A DNA stretch of 64,000 bases from Conchocele bisecta (taxonomy: Eukaryota; Mollusca; Bivalvia; Lucinida; Thyasiridae): NCBI GenBank assembly GCA_029237695.1, contig CM055265.1, positions 122,472,834-122,536,833 of the forward strand, given 5' to 3'. The notes below the pieces were generated by a model, which saw only the letters and a list, made by a program, of their open reading frames with translations, had not been told where the DNA came from and searched no databases. Below, piece by piece: positions 33,583-44,696 of this stretch (position 1 is its first letter; each line of letters starts with the position of its first letter). The position numbers were made by a program, and so were the translations under genes.

Positions 33583-33815
33583 TGTGCAGAATTGACAGAA
33601 TTGAATTTTGTGACACAGAATTGAATTTTGTGGCACAAAGTGAATTTTGTGACACAGAATTGAATTTATTTTGTGACACAGAATTGAATTCTGTGGCACA
33701 GAATTGAATTTTGTGACACAGAATTGAATTCTGTGGCACAAAAGTGAATTTTGTGACACAGAATTGAATTTTGTGGCACAAAAATGAATTTTGTTGACAA
33801 AATTGAGCCATGTCC
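33583..33815 (-). repeat. Array of the 20 bp unit, right (inverted) arm
   Basis: About twelve units of gaattgaattttgtgacaca or ..gtggcaca, inverse of the array at 32290-32530. Open frames here (minus strand, up to 147 codons) simply read the repeat as KIQFCVTKFNSVSQN-like peptides and are not genes. Confidence 0.8.
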
Positions 33816-34296
33816 CACTTGGCGCCACGTAGTAGATGCAAATCGGTCCACAAATACTAAGCTTAGTTTTCGGTGTGGCTCGCAATTTCATAGATATTAC
33901 CTGATACACTGGCATGTTGATCTCTACGTATAAGTACTAAAGTATGGTAATGCCACATGTCACCCCTCCCCTCCTCCCAAGGGATCAATATGAAAAGAAG
34001 GGTCACATTTTGAGCGGAAACGTGTGAAAAGATGGCACATTCAGCGTAGTTGGTTTACATTTGCGTCATCATACAAATGTTCCCAGTAAATAATCCATTT
34101 TAAAATGGGGTTGAATAATGATAATGCCTGTATAGGTGTCTGAGCAAATTTTAATAATATAATAAAAAGAAGGCTCGCTCTTAAATCTTGATAACATTTA
34201 ATAGTATCTAAAAACATGTCGTTTTTGCATTGTCCTTAAAATTTGGGCAAGTTTCGTGAAACAGACAATAAGTGGTTTTCCTGTCCTCCTTTACAG

Positions 34297-35639
34297 GTGT
34301 TGATTCGGTGTCTCGTCTGAACTTCCTGAGACAGATGGTAAAGACCAATGAGTTTTTGTCGGAAACAGTCGACGCCGTTGACATGATGGGATACAACAAA
34401 GTCGCCGATAATACCTTCGTTAACATAGTGCCGATGATGCTCGGTAAATTTGTCGCCGAGATGTCATGGAATAAGACTCTGGCTGGCAAAGCATTTGATG
34501 ATTTTAACTTCATCTGGCGCCAATTTTCAGCGGAAGGTTACAACTATTCCGAGGATGCCCCAGCTATGGCGATTTTTGATTATGTGAAATCGGGCTTTAA
34601 TACACCACCAGCTGATTATTTCAACAGGCCAATGAGTTTAGCAATGGAAAAGATGCCTGGCTTGTGGTCTAATAACCACCATTGCTTTCAGGGTCGATTG
34701 GAGACAGAAATTCTCCTTGACAACCTATTCACATTTGTAAAAACCTTTAGACATGTTCCATATTTTGCATTAACATTTATTACAAGACTTACGCATGACT
34801 ATGTTAATAACGCTGGCGCGGCCGATCAACTGTATTATAATTTCCTTAAGAAACTCCATGATAATAAATTACTGACAAACACCGTGTTGTTTTTCTTCAG
34901 CGATCACGGGATGAGATTTGGTCAGATCAGAGAAACGCATATCGGGAAACTAGAAGAACGTTTACCATTTATGACTGTCGCTGTTCCAGAATTGCTCCGA
35001 AAGAAGTACGGATTTACAAGAAACAACTTGAATGTTAATAGAAATAGACTATCTACACCATTTGATGTTTACGAAACACTGATGGACATTTTGCACTTTA
35101 AAAGTGTGCAGAAACAGGCAATTACTACTGCCAGAGGGGTGAGTTGGTTCCGAGAGATTCCTATTGAGAGGTCATGTGATCAAGCCGGCATACTGCCCCA
35201 CTGGTGTACATGCCATAATTATGAGAAACTAAACGTTACCGACATATCTGCTCAAAACGCAAGCAGAGCGGTTTTGTCTGAAATTGTCCATGCGTTAAGG
35301 AATTTCACTGATAAGTGTGAGAATTTGAGGGTGTTAGAAATAAAAGAAGCTTCTAGACTTGTAGGATCAGACAACGTGCTAAAATCGAGAAAAATTATTA
35401 ACCAGACACTATACTTTGGTAAAGAGACAAAATCATTTGAGGACATACAAGTGGTGATAGTGACCGCGCCTGGATCTGCCATGTTTGAAGCCACTGTCAG
35501 AATTGATACGTTAACCGACACATACGCAATTGTTACCGAAATCTCGAGAATCAATAGATACGGACATCATGGGGACTGCATCTCAGACTCCATACTGCGC
35601 AAGTTTTGTCAGTGCAGACAGGGTCTAAAACCAAGCTAG
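34297..35639 (+). CDS. DUF229 family protein, main catalytic-fold exon
   Basis: Begins after the acceptor tttacag (34296), completing the Gly codon split at 32012 to read GVDSVSRLNFLRQM, the family signature. The exon encodes 447 residues without a break. Blocks visible: FNFIWRQFSAEGYNYSEDAP, CFQGRLE, FITRLTHDYVNNAG, the metal-site motif FFFSDHGMRFGQIRETHIG (DHG at 34902) and KLEERLPFMTVAVPELL. A long C-terminal region has Cys pairs (WCTCHNYE, FCQC). The family belongs to the alkaline-phosphatase/sulfatase fold; most members are extracellular or Golgi proteins of unknown substrate, common in invertebrates. Stop codon TAG at 35637. With exon 31545-32012 and a signal-anchor the protein would be about 650 residues, normal for the family. 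It is the only clearly intact host gene here. Confidence 0.92.
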
Positions 35640-37639
35640 TGTCTTCTGCGGATAGAAGATTATCAGGAAATGTTGTGAAATGCGTAGGAATTCAGCGTAA
35701 AGGTTAGACACCACCAAATAGTTTTACTATATAATTTAACCGAATGCCATCCAATAAGGCCAGTCTCTCCTACTTTCACTATTCGTATGGATGCTGTGGG
35801 ACCCACTTTTACATGACATGCAGCCAGTCTGTACTGGTTCTGCATGAACTAAACAATAGGTTCACTTACTCCTAAAAAAGAAAAATCCAACCTTGTCATA
35901 TCCTCCAATATTGTGTACATTTTTTGGCCACGGAAACTCCGTTTACATCAAGTGACCAACAGGTTCAGTGCTTTCTTTTAAATGCTACAAATATGCTAAA
36001 AACTGGTGTTAAAGGCACCCCGAAATGTTCCTCAACTGAAACTGGGTAGTAATGGATCAAGATTTGCAAGCAAACGGTGTCTGTGACCTCAAAACACCCG
36101 CACTATTTTTTTATACCGGACTACTTTTGCATACACCCTGGGCGATTTCGCACCATTTGGTGTCTTCTAACCTATAAGTGTACCAGTCCCACTACAAATC
36201 ATTCTACAATATTCACTATTCAAAACTAGCTTCTATTCCTGGATACAGTACCAAGTTTGGAGCAAATATCTCAAATGGTTGTCACACAGCAGCTGTGTAA
36301 CTCCACCATGTGACTGTCCACATTCTGCCTTAAATTGAGCTACTACAGAACTATGGAGAATGTTAATAGATGATGATTTAAAAGCACAAATATAAATTAA
36401 GATTTATCCCGCTATAGACAAAATCTGGCTTTTGAAACCCGTCAACTCGCCATAGAAAAGAAACTCGAGCAGACATGGGTCGGTACAGGAGGGGTAATAT
36501 TTGCCAAATTTCCTGGCGGCGACACATTCAAAATAACATCCAAACGTGACATTGTACTTGTGGCGGCAGGCAATGTACCTACAGTAAAATAGCTATGCAT
36601 GCAAAGCACTTGCATTATGTAACCCGGCAGACTGAAAGATATTGTTGCAAACACTGTAGTTTCGGATGAGCCGACTCCTAACGAGCCCATCTCGTCCGGA
36701 CATGCAGTGCTTGCAACAAAATCTTTACACATCATACAATCAATAGAACAAGTTTCAAACTCGTACAGATCCTCATTGCTAGTGTGTCACATACATAGCC
36801 TAGTGCTTAACACAACTATCTCACACCACTTACGGCCTCATTATAAACTTCACGAGCACCTCAGGCCCAGATCAAACGACGACTTTCGTAATGGAGTCTT
36901 GACTTGGAATACGTGAAACGCGCATTAATGCTCGCACATATTAATATGCATGTGCTCGTGTACAGTATGCTTCTTCGTATTTTATGTTACTACTCGTGAA
37001 TTGTTTTCATAGTTGCCATCCACATCCCTGCATAACTTAACGATGTCACCCACATATCCAAGGTAAAGGTCAACGACATAAAATATGCGTTAAATCTATG
37101 TTTGTCGGTCCAGGTGGCGGCTGGGATAATTACTGGCCCCTCATCATTGAACATACATTCTGATGTCTGTTAATCGACATTCCCTTGCCTCGTGTGCACA
37201 TAGCCATGTTAGGGGGTCAGGTTTGCTGTGTCAACCTGATGCCGATGACTGAGACATATGTATGGAATGTCAATTTACTATTACGTTACACCGCCACTCT
37301 TGATATAGCAAATCAACAGCCAATTTTACACAATTGAACAATTACATCGAAACTGTGGAACAAACATGTATTACACTATTGTTACAGTTCACGTTGCGGC
37401 TTACTCCTCAACCATCGTTTATGTGGCGGATGGGTTCTGATTGCGTCATTTACTGATATACTTCCGTCAATGCTGGAACGGTGGTCGGCAGTACATACAA
37501 TGCCTATTTTCCGTCGTGTCCCCGGCTTATTTCACGTTTCACCAAATGACTTTCTCGAGTTCAGTCCGGGGCCGCTGCGGTAAACTAAACTATGAAAAAA
37601 GGGTGCCCGACATAAAAGCCAAACTCAGACACAAGTCTT
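35640..37639. other. Non-coding, downstream of DUF229
   Basis: No convincing gene. A short plus-strand frame near 36430-36590 (KKLEQTWVGTGGVIFAKFP) looks coding-like but I do not recognise it. tgaaatgcgtaggaattcag (35676-35695) resembles the 32864 foldback. Confidence 0.4.
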
Positions 37640-38312
37640 GCTAATCTTAGCGGTGATATTTCTATGTATTAATGCTCGATCAGCTATGAACGTATACAGT
37701 ATAAATACATCACTTACACGTACTTAAACACTTGCCGATTGAGCAAACTCACAAAACGAAGACACACCCCAAACTATTCAAAAGTTCAACAAAACAAGTA
37801 ATTGACTTAAATTTCTCTCGACCACTGTAGCATCATCAATAATAGCTTTCTTCGCAGTAACACCATGTGTAACATACACAACTCTGCAGATAGCAAAATG
37901 AATCGACCTATATCTTCGTATAACGCAGAGCAACTAATCACTACACCAACTCCCTTTACAGAACAGTCGTCTTCATTAATTGACTTAATGTTTATCAAAT
38001 ACGCAAACCATGTCCTTACAAGCGTCGTTGCTTATCCATTCGTCCCCGACCTTGTCCGCTTTCACTGCCAAACAGTCTGTGACTTGAAATTTGACAAGCC
38101 AAAAATATCGATATATAAGAGACGCATATGGTTCTACGAGAGAGGTAACTACAATTATTACAGAGACATATTAAAAACTCGAGCTAAGATAATTTATTCC
38201 GGTCAGATAACCCAGACACTATAGCAAATAATATATCCAATACAATTGCAGTTGCAGCAACCAAATTTATTTCTAACAAACTGGTATTTATTCGACCAAA
38301 TGATATTCCATG
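37640..38312 (+). mobile_element. CR1/Jockey-like LINE A, endonuclease part (5' side of an insertion)
   Basis: The plus strand begins with CINARSAMNVYSIN (near 37670; endonuclease N-terminal NARS motif). It continues with frame changes to a frame at 37865-38224 carrying NAEQLITTPTPFTEQSSSLI and DLMFIKYANHVLTSVVAYPF, the end of the LINE endonuclease, then a shifted frame NPDTIANNISNTIAVAATKF and FIRPNDIP. Coding sequence stops exactly at 38312, where a 4 kb element is inserted. The matching continuation starts at 42387. Confidence 0.75.
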
Positions 38313-41300
38313 TAGTGGGTCACCATTACCACTTTCTTTTTTTTCTTTTTTGGGTGTGTGGGGGGGGGGGGGGGGGGGGGGGGGGCGGGGGGGGGGGGGT
38401 GGGGGCGGGGGTGGGGGCAAATTGCCACTATATTTTCTTGAAAGGTATATATCCCAGCATATCATTTCCGTATGATAGCAATTTATAAATCTTCGTTTAA
38501 AGTTTGTATGCCCGTAAAAAAGAGGACCCCCCCTAAGAGCAACATTTCTGCCCGTACAAGGGCTGTTTTGCAAACGTTCACATACAACTACCGCATAATC
38601 ACATGTATACGCTGTAAAACGTACTGAGAACATTACAATTGATATTTGTCATGTACATACAATCAAAATAGAACATTTTCATTCAAAATGGCCGCACAAA
38701 TCCAAGATGGTCGCCAATACACCACTACCTTACCCCACCACACTAAACCATATATAAAACTATTTTATAGAAATATTACAGATATAGCTTCATACGCACT
38801 TAACTGTTAGCGAAGTATATATAATTAAGTCTAAAACTACTCTACTCCATCATACCATTTCTCTATTTTTCACTGAGCGGATTTCCCAAACATGATGTTA
38901 ACAACATACATGTACGTGTATCGCATGCCAATATCCAGTTTTCGAATATCATAAAGTACTGTACTGTTACATGTTCATTATAAGCTGCCTATGAAACTCA
39001 TTTTAATGCTGCAATAACTATGTTATTTGTTATTTAATCACTAGTCATGATCTTATTTACACCAGTCGATTATAATATTCCGATATATATCTATTGAATA
39101 TCCATATACGTCGTGTTGCTTAATGTGTGGTTCCGTCATTGACAGGCACCACTGCTACATATTTCATATAACAATAGGTTTCACACTATTTCGACATTCA
39201 TTTAATTAAACCACACATATGATACATGTATATAACAACGGATATCTACTGCGTATGGTTTCAAAAAGCCACTTACGTACATTACAAGGAAGCATACAAC
39301 GGTACCATGTCGAATCTTCAGTGATCATATAGTTCGAAAAGACAGTTAAACCTGGTTACAATGCCCTCACTGTCTCCTTAACATCTTATTATCGCGCACA
39401 GAGACAGTAACATAGAGGAAATATACAGCGACGAAATAAAACAGCCAATAAGGCAACACCCTGACAGTGACACACCGCAACACTGTAATGTAATGTGCGA
39501 CAAGCATGTAACATGTCAGCCATAAGTACAAAGAAACAAAGCAAATGCTACAAAAGAAGGGGCAATATCATCAAATTGAGTAGCATTGTAAAAGCTGTAG
39601 CCAGCTCTGCTGGACAACATCTTTTTACACATGTCATGTAATTACAAGCACGTCATAGCAACATTTTACTTCAAATTAATATCAGTAGCACTTACACACT
39701 ACCTATATAGTTAAATACTACTCATAACTGCATTTGACAGCATCCGCCCTCAGCACTAGTTGGTGCCATCAGACGTAAATATCCTGATAGTAAGTAAATG
39801 ATAGCCAATTCGAACATCAGGTGAACAACCCCGCTCGGTTTATAGAATACACTTCATTGATTGTCATAGTTAAAAATTGTTGTCGACTATATGTCTGGCA
39901 GTGACTAACTTTAAGTTAGTACTATCCTTTAAAATGGAATGGTCTGTTGAAATACTTCCAGTATATGTTGTAGAATTGGATATTAAATGTTTCAATATCA
40001 TTTGAATTTAATATGAAGGAAATATGATTGAAAACAACAAGGTGTAAAATGGCAAATATTAACGTCCACGCTACAATGGAAAGTACATATTGTAATGCTA
40101 ATCTGATTAACTAAGTGCTTAGCGGTATGACACTAGACAATTATTGCAACACTTGCCAGTTGCAATTTTTCATATGTGTGACTGGTGTAAAATTTATGTA
40201 GCTACATTGTCGCATAACATTGTGTCGTATGCTATGAAACAGATACGGTTCTATTTGAAATGTATGCATCTTGTATGTGTTAAATACTAGTCGCAAGGAT
40301 TTCAGAGTGGTTTGGATTTGTATAATTATGTATGCTCGGTGAGCACGTAGAAACTATTGGCTGATATAATACAATACGAACTGTTCTGAATAAATGGACC
40401 TGTCCATGACATTTCCAACATTGGCGTGGTAAATGCTATGACACGGAGTAAACGCGCGATAAAGTGATATGGCGTAGAGCCAACGTAGCCACCTACAAAG
40501 ATCAAAGACTGCGGTTTTGAAAATATACGTGTTCACAATCACGAGATTTGTTCGATTTGGCATAATAAATGTACCAGATAAGATAAGAAGACGTAGGGCA
40601 TGCAAACTTACACGACGTCAGATTTCTCAGGGCCTGTAACATAATTATTTAATATTGCCAACGTTTTATCGACGTATTTGTCATGTAGCTACAATTTTCT
40701 ATAAACAATCTGAAGAGTTTATCAATTGCATATACATGTACTTGGAGGTAATATATCATTGTAATCCTAATAGAATGTTGTTTATGGAATAACGAAACGT
40801 GAAAATGCCATGTTTATGCCCATGTTTATGAGTCACAACTGGCTGACACGTTCAGTGTGGTTGGCACTGTAATAAACAAACATTTACTTACAGTATTAAC
40901 GTAATATCTAAGTGAATAAATAGTATGTGCTTATTTCATTATGAGTACATTGATGCCCGTTGAAGCTTGCAGCTTCATGCTCGCCTTTAGGTATAATATT
41001 TGTATTTTATATACTCCACAGGAACAAATATTGACATTGCAGCGAGGAGTATGCCGATCATTAAACGCAACTGTCGTTCTGAAACTAGTAGCATGGCCGG
41101 GATTCATTAAACTACTAGCACAGCTGTATGACACTATGTCCTTGAAATTACAATAATAAATGATACATTTGGATGCAAACAGATGATAAATCATACTGAT
41201 ATTAATAGCATCGCAGATTAATAAAACACACATGCATCACTTCACACAACAACTTCACTAAGAACATAGTAAACAGTAAGCATGTACATATAAATGATTT

Positions 41301-42386
41301 CGGAAATGCATGGCTTTATTCAAAATTGAAGCATAATAAACAGTGATTAATTGACCAGCGCGTCGAGTGGCTTTGACACACCAACATTCAGATATGTTTT
41401 CTTGCATACGATATCACACCGATACATGGTGGAATACTAATTTCGGCAGCCATCTCGATTTTATATAAGTATCACCATTAAATATTCAAATGAAAGCTGG
41501 TTTTGATAATGCTATCAAACTAGTTCATCATTTTGTGATTGCCGTTAATTACTTCACATATAATGTTTTAGGACTTAGGTATAGTGTAGAAATGTTGACA
41601 TTTGGCAGCCATCTTGGATTTATATATGGAATTTAGGCTATCACAATATGTGTCACTGCCCGTCCAGATAATGGAACAAGGTGATGAAGTTTATATACAC
41701 TACCATGTATTGCAACATAACTAGAGTTTGATAGTATTAGCGGTGGGTTGGCTTGGTGGGTGAACTTGTTATACTTGTGGCAGCCATCTTATATTTTGGT
41801 AGCAGTTTTTGACGAAACTGCAAGTTCCGATGTTCTATAAACTGCAACCATTGAGTATCATGTTTTAATACCGTTTTACAATGTGTACATGCAAATTTGC
41901 TTTTATGCTGCACGATTTCCAAAACTCACATAAATTGTCTGGATGTGCAACTATGGTAATTGGCGGCCATATTTGATTTGTTTTACATACATTCCCAATT
42001 GCTACGTATTTATAAACATGTTATCATCTTATATGTTACTCATAGAACATAGTTCAACCATAAACGTACTTCTGTTTTGCCAATAATTGATGTAGTTCGT
42101 ACATATCTAGGGTGGTGGGGGAATGTACGTGGGTTTTGGCCGCCATCTTGAATTTTGTCAGCCATTTTGGATGAAATGGTCAATTTCGATTTCATGTAAA
42201 TTATAATTACCGGCTGTCCGTTTCTTTTAGCAGAACATATTGCTCTTAAGGGGGTTCACTTATAGGGGCATACACTCATATCTAGAGATACATACTTTTC
42301 AATAAAATATAGTGGCAATTTGCCCCGCCCTCCCCCTCCCAAGTAGTAATGACAACCCTGTGTTCATGGGTCTGGCTCACCCACTA
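38313..42386. mobile_element. 4,074 bp non-autonomous TIR element with YY1-like motifs
   Basis: The two ends are inverted copies. The tips tagtgggt / acccacta are followed by G-rich sequence, then gcaaattgccactatatttt (left, from about 38419; right, complement at about 42308-42327), ccccccctaagagcaa and, further in, ttcattcaaaatggc and aagatgg sites (38690 and the complement near 42145-42180). The arms extend some 400 bp with gaps. It is flanked by ATG on each side (38310-38312, 42387-42389). Removing the element and one ATG joins the LINE frame through a Trp codon in the expected place. The interior is AT-rich without credible coding. Ggcagccatcttg motifs recur at 41445, 41604, 41779, 41962 and 42138. 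I do not recognise the superfamily. Confidence 0.78.
38357..38421 (+). repeat. 65 bp G-rich tract at the left end of the TIR element
   Basis: Nearly pure G, with C and T interruptions, including a run of more than 25 G. It lies between the tip and the conserved inner part of the left inverted repeat; the right end has the shorter complement ccccgccctccccctccc. Its length is likely to be poorly determined in the assembly. Confidence 0.8.
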
Positions 42387-44056
42387 ATGGTTCAATAACA
42401 ATTTTCCGCAGATTAATTAGAAAACGAAACGAATATATAAAAAAGCTAAAAATAACAACAACGAAAACACGTGGACAAAATTTAGGAACACCAGAAACGA
42501 AGCTACAAATCTCTTACTTAAATGTAAACTGGAACATAGGAACAACTTAATAGAAAACATTAACGACAATAACATCCCAGCAAACACTTTGTTCAAGATA
42601 GCAAAGCAACTAACTGACAAACTTATTACATCATCCCAGATACCAACACTTTTCGAAAAAGTCATTTCAGTCTGGATTCATCAACTGAGACTCAAAAGTC
42701 AATCTGTTAGTTTACATTTACAACGACATATGTAAAGCTTTAGACGATGGTAACGAAGTCCGAGCAGTCTTTTGTGATATTTATAAAGCATTTGACCGAG
42801 TCTGGCACCGTGGTTTGTTATACAAACTGTCCTCTGCTGGCATTAGTGACAACCTTCATACATGGTTTTCATCATGTATGTTTTCTCGAAAACAGAGTGC
42901 ATCGTCTCAATGGTCCACTGTAACAGCCGGTGTGCCGCATGGATCTATATCAAGCCCTCTTCTTTTCCTTGTATATATAAATGACATTGTGACTGAAATT
43001 AAATATAATATTATACTTTTCGCAGACGACAGAAGCTTGTACATAGTAGTTGATGATCCAAACGTTGCCGCCACTTCTCTAAACAACGATCTTAGAACTA
43101 TTCATCAGTGGTTTCTCAAATGGTTGGTTACATTTACTCCATCTAAAACAGAAACCATGATATTTTCAAGATAGCAAAACAAACCACAACAACCTAATCT
43201 GGTAATAAATGATGTAGTTGTAGACCCTATAACTGAGCATAAACACATTGGAGTAACTTTCTCAGATGATGGTAGATGGAACACCCACATATCTGGCTGC
43301 CTAAATAAAGCCTGGTAACGGATTGGTACTTTACGTTCGCTTAAGTTTCTTCTAAAGAGGTCGTGCTTAGAACGCCTTTATCTTATATGCATCCGCCCGC
43401 TTCTAGAATATGGCGACATTATTTGGGACAACTGATCCAATGAACTAAAAAACTATATTGAAGCTGTTCAAAACGAAGCTGCACGAATTGTTACAGGGGC
43501 TACCAAAACTATGTTACATTTGTAGCTAAGACAATTTATTTCGTGATTTAAAATGGGAATCCCTAGCAACTAGGATAAAAAAGCATAAACTTATAGTACT
43601 CTGCAAAATGAAAAATAATCTCACCCCATCCTGTCTAACTACACTCGTTCCTATACAAGCTCAAATCGCTACGATCTCCGAAATGCAGATAACATTCCAA
43701 TGATCCTCTGCGGGACACAAATGTACAGAAATTCATTCTTACCATCAGCAATTCGTGAATGGAACACATTACCTGACCACATTAGGAACGCATCTAGTTT
43801 ATCAGCATTTAAGTATAGAATGAATACGACGATGTCAAAACCATCACCGCTCTTTAATATAGGCAATGGGAGAGACCAAATAATGCACGCTCGTCTTTGT
43901 CTATCATGTAGTTCGCTTAATTATGATACATACCGACAACCAATAGTAGAGTCCCCCATATTTGCTTGTGGAGCACAAGAGACGGTGGATCACTTCTTAA
44001 CAACTTGTACAAAATACGAACGACAACGTCAAGAATATCTCACGGACCTCGAATGA
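42387..44056 (+). mobile_element. CR1/Jockey-like LINE A, reverse transcriptase and C terminus (3' side of insertion)
   Basis: Continues the LINE of 37640-38312. The linker KTKRIYKKAKNNNNENTWTK lies near 42425. The RT frame 42815-43174 has TAGVPHGSISSPLLFLVYIN and the active site ILFADDRSLYIVVDD (FADD). After several frame changes come HKHIGVTFSDDGRWNTH (43240) and the C-terminal frame 43700-44056 with FLPSAIREWNTLPDHIR, HARLCLSCSSLNYDT and the zinc-like CGAQETVDHFLTTC. RT catalytic residues are intact, but stops and shifts make it dead. Confidence 0.82.
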
Positions 44057-44696
44057 CATAACATTACTAGCAATCTCCTGAATGGAAATTCACGCCTATC
44101 GTTTGAACAAAACACACATCTAGTTTAAACATAGTTTATTGCATATACGTACAATAGGCATGGGCTACAAGTTATCACACCATTAGTTACAGCCCTTACC
44201 CAATTAGTTGAACAATACAGCAATTTAACAGCAATGACGATAAGTATACAGGTATATGTACATGGGTACAGACCAATACTCATGTGGTATATATTTGCAC
44301 AATGCACGAACAGAAAACTCGGATAGAAAGAGAGAGTAAAGGTACTGAGAGAGGAGATTGGGAGAAAGAATTAAAGAGTTATGTGTCAAAATGTACATAT
44401 AATTATATAACATAATGCATCGATAGATGCGTACTGCAGTTGACTCCAGTGTTCGTTATTATCAGGTGGTAGTGTATGATGTTGTCAAATGGAAAGCATC
44501 CGATAGAGCTTGCGTCCCAGGTATCCACCAATGGTGCTACTCAAATCTTTTCGTAGTTTTAATAAAATATTGTACAACTTTAAAAATAACAGTATTGCAC
44601 TCATTATTTTCTTCAGGTATGCCATGCAAATGTATATGTGTGTTCAGAGGATAAAATTGTCGCCAGTGACTGGCATAAAATTAGACGTTGCGCATG
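44057..44696. other. Short spacer between convergent LINEs
   Basis: Probably includes the 3' untranslated ends of LINE A (plus) and LINE B (minus), which point at each other. No gene is seen. Confidence 0.4.

Noticed and set aside
33410..33915. Long minus-strand ORFs (up to 147 codons)
   Set aside because: They translate the 20 bp satellite in all frames. A 20 bp unit is not a multiple of 3, so all frames rotate through it without meaning.
40931..41233. Possible transposase ORF inside the 4 kb TIR element
   Set aside because: The short frames (71-100 codons, both strands) have no motif and AT-driven composition.
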